Source of the DNA: Cellvibrionaceae bacterium
GTDB taxonomy: Bacteria; Pseudomonadota; Gammaproteobacteria; Pseudomonadales; Cellvibrionaceae
Reading direction: 5' to 3'
Assembly (NCBI GenBank): GCA_021151825.1
Contig: JAGKWQ010000009.1
Span: 1-64,000 of the forward strand
Length of the DNA stretch: 64,000 bases
Below, piece by piece: positions 52,781 through 61,796 of this stretch. Under the pieces are notes generated by a model. It saw nothing but the letters and a program-made list of their open reading frames with translations, had not been told where the DNA came from and did no database searches. A program made the position numbers and the translations under genes. Position 1 is the first letter of the stretch, and each line of letters opens with the position of its first letter.

Positions 52781-55276
52781 ATGCTTGGGGATACTTTTAT
52801 CTTTGGGGGCGGTGCAAAAAAATATCGCCTGTCGGCATTGCTCGGGGCTGGTTTAATTGCCAGCGCGTTAGGCACTTCGGCGAACGCTGCGTGCAGCTAC
52901 ACCGTTAACAATACCTGGGGCAATGGATTCACCGCCGCTATTCGGATTACTAACGACACAGCAACAGCGGTGAATAATTGGCAAGTTAACTGGGCGTACT
53001 CCAAAAATGCGATTACCAATAGTTGGAACGCATCGCTCACCGGAAATTACACCGCGACCAATCTTGCGTGGAATGGACGAATTCAACCGGGCCAGTCAAT
53101 CGAATTTGGTTTTCAAGGCGTCACCGATGGTGGTGCAATTGAAACTCCACAAATTCTTGGCGCATTGTGTTCCGCAAGTGCATCCAGCATTTCCAGTATT
53201 TCACCCGTTATCAGCTCAAGCAGCCGCAGTAGCAGTAGTGTCGTGCCTGTCGTAAATAATATTGCGACGTTGGCAACCGCAACGACATCTTATGTTTCGG
53301 CGTGGGAAACCATTCGCGCGGTGAATGACAATAGCAATCCCGCAAATTCCAACGATAAATCGGCCGGTGCTTACGGCAATTGGAATAACCCGAATTCAAT
53401 CCAATGGGTGCAATACGATTGGCCGCAACATTATTCGCTCACCAATACACAAATTTATTGGTTCGACGATAACGGTGGTGTGCTCACACCAACGCGCGCG
53501 TATGTTGAATATTGGAGTGGCAGTGCCTGGGTTAATGCGGGCAATGTGCCGCTGGTAAAAAATGCATTTAATAATCTCGCACTGAATGGAATTGTTACCA
53601 GCCGTTTGCGTGTGTCGATGCTGAATGCCACGCAATCCACCGGCATTTTGGAGTGGCGAGTTGCCGGTACTGCAGCGGGTGTAATGAGTTCTTCACGCAG
53701 CAGTGTTGCAGTCAGTTCAAGCTCTGTTATCAGCAGCTCAAGATCAAGCAGTTCTATTGTTGCAAGCTCTTCATCAAGAATTAGTAGCTCATTAATCGCG
53801 AGCAGTTCGTCAGTGCGTAGCAGTACACCCGCAGTGAGCAGCAGTTCGAGCAGCACACCCAATGTTGCGCAATGTAGCGCGCATGAATGGCCAAAATACG
53901 AACCGGATTTAAATTACGATTTCCGCACTGATTTTGGCCAGGTTGATACCAGCAAATTCAAGGTTTACAACGGCTGCCCGGCAAGTACTATCGCCGGTGT
54001 AAAAACCAAAGGCCGCTTTGCATTTATCTGGGGTAAAAATCGCAACCCGGCAATTACCGATGCCGATATTGATCGCGTACTTATAAATCTGAATGAAGAT
54101 GCAGATTACATCCACAACGTAATGGGTTGGCCGGTGGATAAATTGCAGCAGGAAGGTTACTTCAGCAATATTTATCTTTACGGTTCCGGTTTGTGTACCG
54201 ATAGTGCCGCCAACACGGAGAAAGGTGGATGGCAAAGTGGTATCAACGGTTATCCGATGGTGTTGTTGTCTTACTATCCCGTGGTAACGCCGAGTGAACG
54301 CGGTGGCATTACGCACGAATTTATTCACACCATTATGGCAACGCGTGGCAACAAAGCGGCGTGGTTTAATGAAGGTGGAAACACCTGGTTGCAAATGAAT
54401 CTGGAAGCATCGCGCACTGGTAATTATGGTGTTGGATTTTTGGATGCAACCTCATTCCTCGCACCGCATATGCCCATCGAAAATTACAGCGGTTGGTTGC
54501 AAGATGGTTCGTTCGGTGGCCCGAATGCGGAAGGTGTTGACCGCCGTGTCAATGGCCAACAAATTTCTACCTGGCGCGATTACCTCGGCGGTAACCAATA
54601 CAATTCGGCGTTCCCGCATTTCCTCGGTGTGCATGTTTCCAAAGGTGCAAATGCCTGGTTGTGGGCGAAAGGTGCGCACAATCATATTCTGCGTTCACTC
54701 GCCGGTGGTGTTGGCGAAGAACAAACGCAACGTATGATTATGGAATTCCGCGCGCGTCAGGCGATGGTTGATTTTGGGCCATGGAGTAACGCGTTTAAAT
54801 CGCCCATCAATAATAACTGGGGTAGAACTATCGGCGCGGAAAAAATTCCTGGTGGCATTTTGCAAGAACCAACTGCACATCGTTTAACCTTCTATGCAGC
54901 AACCACGCAACAAGGCACAACACTCACTCCAAGCACCGATACTTTGCCGGGTTGGTCTGGTGCTAACCAGATTCCATTAAAAGTGACTGGCAATAAAGTG
55001 CGGGTGAATTTCCAACCTATCGGACAAAACATGCGTGTGCAATTGGCCTATCGCGCCGCTGATGGAACTGCTGTTTATAGCAAACCCGTTAGCAGTGGTG
55101 AAGCGTGTCTTGATCTTGCCAAAGCACCGAAAAATGGTGTCGTGGTCGCCGTAGTTTCCAACGTGGATTACCTCTATAACGGCGAAGAAACCCGTACCCG
55201 TAAACACGATTACCGTTTGCAAATCGTGGAAGGTGTAACGGGTACCGCGCCGCTCTACGACAAGCATTATCAATAA
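52781..55276 (+). CDS. CBM2 / discoidin-like / DUF6055-like putative metallopeptidase
   Basis: 831 residues. A long, basic signal peptide (about 1-37, ending SANA), CBM2 (38-130), short Ser linker, discoidin-like domain (about 155-300), Ser linker (305-360), then a catalytic-looking domain. It has ITHEFIHT with H512-E513 and H516, followed by WFNEGGNTWLQ with E531 as a possible third ligand, and a C-terminal beta-sandwich (about 690-820) ending with the YLYNGEETRTRKHDYRLQI strand that recurs in the gene at 55429. It differs from the other two putative peptidases through most of the catalytic domain. RBS GAGGA about 8 nt before ATG. A terminator follows at 55289. Proteolysis is inferred from the HExxH motif only. 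Confidence 0.8.
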   Translation: MLGDTFIFGGGAKKYRLSALLGAGLIASALGTSANAACSYTVNNTWGNGFTAAIRITNDTATAVNNWQVNWAYSKNAITNSWNASLTGNYTATNLAWNGRIQPGQSIEFGFQGVTDGGAIETPQILGALCSASASSISSISPVISSSSRSSSSVVPVVNNIATLATATTSYVSAWETIRAVNDNSNPANSNDKSAGAYGNWNNPNSIQWVQYDWPQHYSLTNTQIYWFDDNGGVLTPTRAYVEYWSGSAWVNAGNVPLVKNAFNNLALNGIVTSRLRVSMLNATQSTGILEWRVAGTAAGVMSSSRSSVAVSSSSVISSSRSSSSIVASSSSRISSSLIASSSSVRSSTPAVSSSSSSTPNVAQCSAHEWPKYEPDLNYDFRTDFGQVDTSKFKVYNGCPASTIAGVKTKGRFAFIWGKNRNPAITDADIDRVLINLNEDADYIHNVMGWPVDKLQQEGYFSNIYLYGSGLCTDSAANTEKGGWQSGINGYPMVLLSYYPVVTPSERGGITHEFIHTIMATRGNKAAWFNEGGNTWLQMNLEASRTGNYGVGFLDATSFLAPHMPIENYSGWLQDGSFGGPNAEGVDRRVNGQQISTWRDYLGGNQYNSAFPHFLGVHVSKGANAWLWAKGAHNHILRSLAGGVGEEQTQRMIMEFRARQAMVDFGPWSNAFKSPINNNWGRTIGAEKIPGGILQEPTAHRLTFYAATTQQGTTLTPSTDTLPGWSGANQIPLKVTGNKVRVNFQPIGQNMRVQLAYRAADGTAVYSKPVSSGEACLDLAKAPKNGVVVAVVSNVDYLYNGEETRTRKHDYRLQIVEGVTGTAPLYDKHYQ

Positions 55277-55288
55277 TTAATTGATCCG

Positions 55289-55322
55289 TTGCCCAACCAT
55301 TTTTATGGTTGGGCAATTTCAT
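55289..55322 (+). terminator. intrinsic terminator
   Basis: A perfect 12-bp stem (TTGCCCAACCAT, ATGGTTGGGCAA) with a TTTT loop followed by TTTCATTT, 13 bp after the stop codon of the gene at 52781. Confidence 0.85.
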
Positions 55323-55390
55323 TTCGTCTCTCTGGTGTGATTGCGATTTATTAATCATCGCATTGGAGTTTTGCATCCATTTATTTTTTT

Positions 55391-55415
55391 GAATCCGAAC
55401 CTGTGATTCGGATTC
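55391..55415 (+). other. hairpin directly upstream of the ribosome site of the gene at 55429
   Basis: GAATCCGAA/TTCGGATTC, a perfect 9-bp stem with 7-nt loop, ends two bases before the AGAGGG Shine-Dalgarno. It may stabilise the mRNA 5' end. Function inferred. Confidence 0.5.
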
Positions 55416-55428
55416 AAGAGGGATTTTT

Positions 55429-57780
55429 ATGCGCACTTTGAATATTCAAAAACGTGGTTTAGCAACAATTATTGGATTAGCCTTAACCGGTAGTTTAATG
55501 GCAACCAACGCATCCGCATCCTGTGTTTACACTGTCAGTAATAGTTGGGGTTCAGGTTTTACTGCATCAATTCGTGTTACCAACGATACTGCTGCTGTCG
55601 TTAACGGTTGGCAAGTGAATTGGAGTTACGCAAAAAATTCAGTCACCAGTGCCTGGAATGCACAGTTGAGTGGAACTTATTCTGCAACCAATCTGGCGTG
55701 GAATGGCAATTTAAATCCCGGTCAATCGGCAGAGTTTGGTGTGCAGGGGGTAACTAATGGTGGGACAGTGGAAGTGCCTGCAATTACAGGCGCGTTATGT
55801 GGTTCATCAACAGCGTCGAGTGTTGCTTCCAGTTCAAATGTAGCATCGAGTACGCCAGTGGTATCCAGCAGTGCAAGTAGTGTGGTTCGTAGTTCATCAA
55901 GCAGTGTTGTACCGGTGGTAAATAATATTGCGACGCTCGCAACAGCAACTACGTCTTATGTTTCATCATGGGAAACAATTCGCGCGGTGAACGACAATAG
56001 CAATCCGGCAAATTCAAACGATAAATCTGCCGGAGCATACGGCAACTGGAATAATCCGAATTCCATTCAATGGGTGCAATACGATTGGCCGCAAAACTAT
56101 TCGCTCACCAATACACAAGTGTATTGGTTTGACGATAACGGTGGTGTGCTTACACCCACGCGCGCTTACATCGAATATTGGAATAGCGGCGCCTGGGTTA
56201 ATGCGGGCAACGTGCCGCTGGTTAAAAATGCATTTAATACGCTGGCATTAACTGGAGTTGTTACCAGCCGCTTGCGTGTTTCGATGCTTAACGCTACGCA
56301 ATCCACCGGTATTTTAGAATGGCGTGTAGCGGGTAGTGCATCCGGCATTACGTCTTCAGTACAGTCCTCTTCAATGCAGCCATCTTCATCTGTACGCAGT
56401 AGCTCAGTGGTTTCCAGCAGTCGCTCATCACAAAGCTCATCTATAGTGTCAAGCAGCGTTAGAAGTTCAAGCAGTTCGTTAATTGTTAGCAGCTCAAGTA
56501 GTTCGCGTGCAGCAGTTTCATCATCAGTTGCGAGCAGTTCTTCGCCAGCCGTGTTTACACCAATTACCAACCAATATGAATACGAAGGCGTTAACACCAG
56601 CAATGCTGCATACAAGGATTCAAATCGTTTCCGTTTGTATTACGGTGCTGCGAACAAACTCGGTCCCAAAGGCAATCTGGGCACGCATTCTGATGCGGAT
56701 GTAACGCGCATGCTGGAACATATGGAAAAAGTGTATGACTACTTTGTAACGAATCGCGGTTTTAAATCGCCAGCACAATCGATTCACGCAAGCAGACCCG
56801 GTTTTTTCAAAATTAACGTTTACTCGGTAACGGATATCGATGCCGGTGGCTTTATGGGTTACAACGGCACGGCGGGTTTAAGTTATCTGGTCATGCGTAG
56901 TAATTTATTAAATGTCGACAGTATTTCCACCCACGAATTTGGTCATGGCATCACATTGGCTGAAGCAATCTGGATTGATAAAGCGCGCACCGGCGCATGG
57001 TGGGAAACCACCGCAGAATGGTTCGCTGATGCGTACATTAGCCCGCTCAATAACACGACTAACTTTAATACTGAATCATTGCATGCGGGTTCTTATCGTA
57101 CGATTGTCCACAAAGATAATTTATACGAAGCCTGGCCATTCCTGAATTATCTCAGCAACAACCCGGATAATTATTCCAACCTCGGTCGCGATGCAATCCG
57201 TAATTTAATTCGTGCGCACCAAGGCCAGGAAACACCATTACACAGTTTGGCGCGTCTGGTTCAACCGGTTTCAATACAAACATTGGTTGGTCGTTATCGT
57301 GCGCGTATTGCTTACGGTGATATTGGTCATCCACTGGTGCAATCACGCGTGTTAAGTGCGCAACGCGATGCCGGTTTCCGCACGCGTGCGTATCGCAATC
57401 TGGAGTCAGTTGACTCCACGACCTGGCGCGTTATCGCTGCACGTAAACCACAATACACCGGCAGCAATATTATTCCGTTAACCGCAACGGGTACTGGTCA
57501 AATTACTATTCAGGTTACCAATCTGGGTAATGGTTTGAGCGATAGTAATTTCACTGCGGTAGTTGCGATTAAAGCGTCGAACAACACTGTGCGTTATGTG
57601 GATCTTGCGAATGGTGCGGGCAGCTTCCAATTGGCTTCCGGTGAGGAGTCAAGTTTGGTCGTTACCAATACGCCTAATAATGTGTATCTCTACAACGCGT
57701 TCGAAACTACTGATACCAGCCCTGAAGCCGTTGGCTTGAATTATCAAGTACAAATTATTGGTGCGCGTCCGCGCGATTAA
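55429..57780 (+). CDS. CBM2 / discoidin-like / DUF6055-like putative metallopeptidase
   Basis: 783 residues, second member of the tandem set. Signal peptide (1-31, ending ASAS), CBM2 (32-125), Ser linker, discoidin-like domain (about 160-305, nearly identical to that of the genes at 52781 and 57885), Ser linker (305-375), catalytic-looking domain, and a beta-sandwich (about 665-780). Zinc-site candidates: STHEFGHG with H502-E503 and H506, then WWETTAEWFADAY with E526 or E530, the spacing of gluzincins. The FMGYNGTAGLSYLV stretch precedes it like an edge strand. It is probably a cellulose-anchored peptidase, possibly against wall proteins; not demonstrated. AGAGGG about 7 nt upstream of ATG. 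Confidence 0.8.
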   Translation: MRTLNIQKRGLATIIGLALTGSLMATNASASCVYTVSNSWGSGFTASIRVTNDTAAVVNGWQVNWSYAKNSVTSAWNAQLSGTYSATNLAWNGNLNPGQSAEFGVQGVTNGGTVEVPAITGALCGSSTASSVASSSNVASSTPVVSSSASSVVRSSSSSVVPVVNNIATLATATTSYVSSWETIRAVNDNSNPANSNDKSAGAYGNWNNPNSIQWVQYDWPQNYSLTNTQVYWFDDNGGVLTPTRAYIEYWNSGAWVNAGNVPLVKNAFNTLALTGVVTSRLRVSMLNATQSTGILEWRVAGSASGITSSVQSSSMQPSSSVRSSSVVSSSRSSQSSSIVSSSVRSSSSSLIVSSSSSSRAAVSSSVASSSSPAVFTPITNQYEYEGVNTSNAAYKDSNRFRLYYGAANKLGPKGNLGTHSDADVTRMLEHMEKVYDYFVTNRGFKSPAQSIHASRPGFFKINVYSVTDIDAGGFMGYNGTAGLSYLVMRSNLLNVDSISTHEFGHGITLAEAIWIDKARTGAWWETTAEWFADAYISPLNNTTNFNTESLHAGSYRTIVHKDNLYEAWPFLNYLSNNPDNYSNLGRDAIRNLIRAHQGQETPLHSLARLVQPVSIQTLVGRYRARIAYGDIGHPLVQSRVLSAQRDAGFRTRAYRNLESVDSTTWRVIAARKPQYTGSNIIPLTATGTGQITIQVTNLGNGLSDSNFTAVVAIKASNNTVRYVDLANGAGSFQLASGEESSLVVTNTPNNVYLYNAFETTDTSPEAVGLNYQVQIIGARPRD

Positions 57781-57834
57781 TTTCTGTCAATTGTTAACAG
57801 TAAATTGACTGGCAGAAATTAATTCACATTTAGT

Positions 57835-57868
57835 AATTCACCGTCGCTATTGGCGGCGGTGAATTTTT
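57835..57868 (+). terminator. terminator or attenuator before the GH43 gene
   Basis: AATTCACCGTCGC pairs with GCGGCGGTGAATT (12 of 13) across a 5-nt loop and ends in TTTTT. It lies only a few bases upstream of the AGGAAGG ribosome site of the gene at 57885, so the promoter of that gene must be upstream of the hairpin or read-through must occur. Confidence 0.7.
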
Positions 57869-57884
57869 CAGGAAGGAATTTTTT

Positions 57885-59876
57885 ATGCAAAGCAAGATAA
57901 AAGATTGTAGTCAGCTGGCATTGCTGTTTGGTGTGATTACAGCAACCTGCGCAAGTTCCGCGAATGCGGCTTGTACTTATACAATTACCAATAATTGGGG
58001 CGCAGGTTATACCGCTGCAGTTCGTGTTACTAATGACACCACTGCACGTGTTAATGGCTGGCAAGTGAATTGGTCCTACGCAAAAAATACCGTGACAAAT
58101 GCATGGAATGCGCAGCTCAGTGGTAATTACATGGCGACCAATCTTGGTTGGAATGGTGGATTAAATCCGGGCCAATTCGCTGAATTTGGATTTCAAGCGG
58201 TGACCAATGGTGGCGCCGTAGAAACACCGGTATTGAGTGGAAATTTATGTGGTACTTCTGCATCCAGTGTGAATAGTGTTTCAAGCCGATCTGTTACAAG
58301 CAGTGTAATCTCCAGCAGTATCATTTCAAGCAGTCGCTCTTTCAGTAGTATTATCCAGAGCAGCAGTACTATCCAGAACAGCAGTACTATCCAGAACAGC
58401 AGTATTGTGCGAACCAGCAGTTCAGCGAGCAGTGTTGCACCTATTGCAAATAATATTGCGACACTCGCAACTGCAACGACGTCTTATGTTTCTCCATGGG
58501 AAACATTAGTGGCAGTCAATGACAACAGTATTCCTGCAAACTCCAACGATAAATCTCAGGGCGCTTATGGTAATTGGAATAACCCAAATTCTATCCAATG
58601 GGTGCAATACGATTGGCCGCAAACGTACAGCCTGACACAAACACAGATTTATTGGTTTGATGATAACGGTGGTGTGCTTACACCAACACGCGCTTATATC
58701 GAATATTGGACTGGCAGCAATTGGGTAAGCCTTGGCGATGTACCGCTGGTAAAAAATGCGTTCAATAATTTGCCGTTAAATTCAATTGTGACGAACCGTG
58801 TGCGTGTTTCCATGCTAAACGCAACGCAATCCACCGGTATTCTGGAGTGGCGTGTTGCCGGAACTCCTGTGGGGCAACCAGCTTCTTCGTCCAGTAGTTC
58901 GCGTAGCAGTGTTGCAAGTTCTTCCACCAATTCTTCAACCGGAAATTGCACCGGACCATTAGCGGGAACACGTGGTAGCAATCCAATCCTGCCAAATATT
59001 TTTACCGCTGATCCCGCATCATTTGTTCACAATTGTACGTTCTACATTACCGCCGGTCGCGATGAAGGAACTAACGGTTTCTTGTTGCGCAGCTGGTATG
59101 TGTTGTCATCCACCGATATGGTGAATTGGACAGATCACGGCGCACCGGTAATGAATTTGAGCACATTTACCTGGGCGGATGCGAATGCATGGGCAGGGCA
59201 GATGATTGAGCGCGGCGGAAAATTTTATTGGTATGTGCCAGTGAATAAACGCGGTGGTGGAATGGCAATTGGTGTTGCCGTAGGCGATAGTCCGCTCGGC
59301 CCATTCCGCGATGCAATTGGTGCACCGTTAGTTGACGATACCATTGAGATGAAAGCGTTTAATTACACCGATGCAGGCCAAACGGTTTATACCATTGACC
59401 CTACTGTTTTTGTCGACGATAACGGCCAAGCGTATTTAACTTACGGTGGTTTCTGGCGGATGGTTACAGTTGCGCTGAATGACAATATGACATCCATTAA
59501 AGGCAACTGGATTGAACGTACGCCGCGCGATTTCTTTGAAGCGCCTTACCTTACTAAACGCAACGGCACTTACTATATGGTGTATGCCGCAGGTGCCAAC
59601 CCGGCGACGATTGATTACGCCACTGCAACCAGCCCAACAGGTCCATGGACTTATCGCGGTCGTATCCTCGATAAATTACCGGCGTTAACAGGGCAGGATG
59701 CACCAACCAGCCACCCGGCAATTACCGAATTTGCAGGGCAATGGTATTTGGTATATCACATCAGTAATGGTAAGGGTGGTGGGACTTATCGCCGTCAGGT
59801 TGCGCTTGAAAAATTATTCTTCAATAGTGATGGCACGATCAAAACTATCGCACCATCAACCGGTGTGACGTTTTAA
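57885..59876 (+). CDS. GH43 enzyme with CBM2 and discoidin-like domain
   Basis: Secreted five-bladed beta-propeller glycosidase, 663 residues. Signal peptide (1-27, ending NA), CBM2 (28-120), Ser linker with three tandem 18-bp units encoding STIQNS (about 150-180), discoidin-like domain (185-330), Ser linker, GH43 (about 350-663). The three acidic residues of the family are visible: D376 in FTADPAS (base), D505 in TIDPTVF (pKa modulator) and E552 in FEAPYL (acid). GH43 members cleave arabinose, xylose or galactose linkages in arabinan, arabinoxylan or galactan; the subfamily cannot be set by eye. AGGAAGG 7 nt upstream. Same front end as the two putative peptidases before it. Confidence 0.92.
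   Translation: MQSKIKDCSQLALLFGVITATCASSANAACTYTITNNWGAGYTAAVRVTNDTTARVNGWQVNWSYAKNTVTNAWNAQLSGNYMATNLGWNGGLNPGQFAEFGFQAVTNGGAVETPVLSGNLCGTSASSVNSVSSRSVTSSVISSSIISSSRSFSSIIQSSSTIQNSSTIQNSSIVRTSSSASSVAPIANNIATLATATTSYVSPWETLVAVNDNSIPANSNDKSQGAYGNWNNPNSIQWVQYDWPQTYSLTQTQIYWFDDNGGVLTPTRAYIEYWTGSNWVSLGDVPLVKNAFNNLPLNSIVTNRVRVSMLNATQSTGILEWRVAGTPVGQPASSSSSSRSSVASSSTNSSTGNCTGPLAGTRGSNPILPNIFTADPASFVHNCTFYITAGRDEGTNGFLLRSWYVLSSTDMVNWTDHGAPVMNLSTFTWADANAWAGQMIERGGKFYWYVPVNKRGGGMAIGVAVGDSPLGPFRDAIGAPLVDDTIEMKAFNYTDAGQTVYTIDPTVFVDDNGQAYLTYGGFWRMVTVALNDNMTSIKGNWIERTPRDFFEAPYLTKRNGTYYMVYAAGANPATIDYATATSPTGPWTYRGRILDKLPALTGQDAPTSHPAITEFAGQWYLVYHISNGKGGGTYRRQVALEKLFFNSDGTIKTIAPSTGVTF
58358..58411 (+). repeat. 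18-bp tandem repeat in a Ser linker
   Basis: The unit AGCAGTACTATCCAGAAC occurs about three times with small changes inside the linker of the GH43 protein, encoding SSTIQN-type units. It is a slippage-prone array likely to vary in copy number. Confidence 0.7.
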
Positions 59877-59922
59877 GTTTTAAAAATTGTTGTTGACGTT
59901 TTTTTATTGAAGCTGTGTGATT

Positions 59923-59947
59923 GCGGGCCCTGGTGGCCCGCTTTTTT
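59923..59947 (+). terminator. intrinsic terminator of the GH43 gene
   Basis: GCGGGCC/GGCCCGC with a 5-nt loop followed by six T. Confidence 0.88.
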
Positions 59948-59971
59948 AAAGTTAAATTAATCGAAATTTTA

Positions 59972-60754
59972 TCACGCATCGTATTCATGGATCGCAAGAC
60001 CTGATTTCCCTGGAGCAAAATCTGCGCGCAATGTCAGTGCCGGTATTTCGTAATCGCCTTTATTTTGGTGGCGAAATGGAATTGGTTTTGTACTCCATAA
60101 ACTATTTAATCGCGCACCTAATTCATCACGTGCTTTTGCAAATACGGTTTCATCTACACGGCTTGTTCTGTATATAACGTAGGGTGGTAACACATCAAAA
60201 CCTGGATAAAACAAGATGCCGTGTTGAATCGGAAATAAAATATCGTTAATCGGTCCATTAATTCCGCGTTCGCTGTAATGGGATTCCCAACCGCCGGTGG
60301 TGACTACCAGCATGGCACGTTTACCAGCGAGGTTTCCTTCACCATAACGATCGCCCCAATGTTTATCCGAATGCTCGCCTACACCATAAGCAAATCCATA
60401 CGCATAAACCCGTTCTATCCAGCCTTTAAGAATTGCGGGCATGGAGAACCACCACAGTGGAAATTGCAAAATAACCGCGTCGGCCCAGCGCAATTTTTCT
60501 TGCTCGTGTGCAATATCTGCGCTTTGCGTACCGTTGTAAAACGCCTGTTTTGAATCTTCCGCTGGATCAAAGCGAATGCCTTCCTGTTTTTCGGTGTTGT
60601 CATCTGCATCCAGCGTCGCCTTCCATTGCATCGCATACAAATCTGATACTTGAACGTTATGACCGGATTTTTCCAAACGCTGAACCATAAAATCCTTGAG
60701 TGAGCCATTGAGTGATTTCGGTTCGGGATGTGCAAAAACAATTAAGACATTCAT
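59972..60754 (-). CDS. NAD(P)H quinone reductase / flavodoxin-fold protein
   Basis: 260 residues with a flavodoxin-like fold of the NQO/MdaB (Flavodoxin_2) type: MNVLIVFAHPEPKSLNGSL at the N-terminus, ADAVILQFPLWWFSMPAILKGWIERVYAYGFAYG, and RAMLVVTTGGWESHYS for the FMN or FAD site. It reduces quinones or other electrophiles with NAD(P)H. ATG at 60754 has GGAG 7 nt upstream; the longer reading to 60781 is not needed. It is divergent from a LysR gene 84 bp away, which very probably controls it, and a perfect palindrome lies between them. Confidence 0.9.
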   Translation of the reverse strand: MNVLIVFAHPEPKSLNGSLKDFMVQRLEKSGHNVQVSDLYAMQWKATLDADDNTEKQEGIRFDPAEDSKQAFYNGTQSADIAHEQEKLRWADAVILQFPLWWFSMPAILKGWIERVYAYGFAYGVGEHSDKHWGDRYGEGNLAGKRAMLVVTTGGWESHYSERGINGPINDILFPIQHGILFYPGFDVLPPYVIYRTSRVDETVFAKARDELGARLNSLWSTKPIPFRHQNKGDYEIPALTLRADFAPGKSGLAIHEYDA

Positions 60755-60807
60755 AGCTGTGCTCCAGTAGGGAATAGGCACAGAGTAGGGCTAGTTGAGG
60801 TATAGTA

Positions 60808-60823
60808 GAAATGAATTTCTAAC
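60808..60823. promoter_or_regulatory. likely LysR regulator binding site
   Basis: TAGAAAT-GA-ATTTCTA, a perfect 7+2+7 palindrome in the 84-bp gap between the divergent reductase and LysR genes, 15 bp before the LysR start. The A/T-rich dyad fits LysR-type operators. Confidence 0.65.
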
Positions 60824-60838
60824 ATATCAGGTATTGCC

Positions 60839-61744
60839 ATGAACAATTCCTTGCGGAACCTGGATCTGAACTTGCTGGTCACGCTGGATGCTTTATTGGC
60901 CGAGCATAATGTCACTCGCGCGGCCGAGCGTTTGCATTTATCCCAGCCCACCGTAAGCATCCAATTGGCTAGATTACGTGAAGTCTTTGGTGATCCTTTA
61001 TTGCTCGCTGGCCCGCGTGGTATGCGCCCCACAACGCGGGCCGACGAATTACGTGAACCGTTGCGACAGGCATTGGAAGCGCTGGAACAGGCTGTCGCAC
61101 CATCCACCCCGTTTGATCCGGCAAAGGCAAATCAAACCTGGCGGGTTGCCGCATCGGATTACAGCGAATCAACAATTCTTTTGCCAGCGATTGCCGGTTT
61201 ATGCAAAGTCGCCCCGGCAACACGGCTCGCGATTTTGCAAATTGTTCCATCGCTGATTACCAAACAAGCCGAGCAGGGCGATATCGATCTCGCATTTCAT
61301 ATCACCGTAGAAGCACCACAAAACTTGCGTCGCAAATCAGTATTTATTGAAAATTATTTACTCGCAGGCAGAGCCGGACATCCCGGGTTAAAAGGTCGTC
61401 TGACACTGGAAAAGTTTTGCGCACTTAATCATGTAATCGTATCGCCAGACGGCGGCGGTTTTCACGGTGTTACAGATACCGCGCTCGCCGAATTGGGAAT
61501 GAAGCGAAGAGTTGCTTTATCTATTCCGCATTTTTTATTTCTTGAATCTGTTTTGATGAACACTGATTTTGTTGCATTGGTCCCATCGCGTTTGGTCCGC
61601 AATAGCAACACTCTGCAAGTGGTTAAACCCCCATTAGATGTCCCCGGTTATGAAATGCTAATGCTCTGGCACGAACGCGTTCACCGCGATCCGGCGCACC
61701 AGTGGTTGCGGGAGCATATATTGAAGTCTGTGGCAATAATTTGA
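60839..61744 (+). CDS. LysR family transcriptional regulator
   Basis: 301 residues. N-terminal winged helix-turn-helix (about 5-64: LRNLDLNLLVTLDALLAEHNVTRAAERLHLSQPTVSIQLARLR, described in pieces, then FGDPLLLAGPRGMRPT) followed by a periplasmic-binding-protein-like effector domain (95-295). Wording such as LDLNLLVTLDALL and GPRGMRPT places it near the NodD/NahR-like branch. It probably regulates the divergent quinone reductase and itself in response to an aromatic or quinone-like compound; the effector is inferred. Start ATG at 60839, close to the dyad at 60808. Confidence 0.92.
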   Translation: MNNSLRNLDLNLLVTLDALLAEHNVTRAAERLHLSQPTVSIQLARLREVFGDPLLLAGPRGMRPTTRADELREPLRQALEALEQAVAPSTPFDPAKANQTWRVAASDYSESTILLPAIAGLCKVAPATRLAILQIVPSLITKQAEQGDIDLAFHITVEAPQNLRRKSVFIENYLLAGRAGHPGLKGRLTLEKFCALNHVIVSPDGGGFHGVTDTALAELGMKRRVALSIPHFLFLESVLMNTDFVALVPSRLVRNSNTLQVVKPPLDVPGYEMLMLWHERVHRDPAHQWLREHILKSVAII

Positions 61745-61796
61745 AAAAGTAGCGGTTGCTTTCTCGGGGGCGGTATCTTCAAGCAATATAAATTTC

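Noticed and set aside
58358..58411. Tandem repeat considered as a CRISPR or VNTR array
   Set aside because: Units are 18 bp, contiguous, in frame and part of a Ser linker; there are no spacers.
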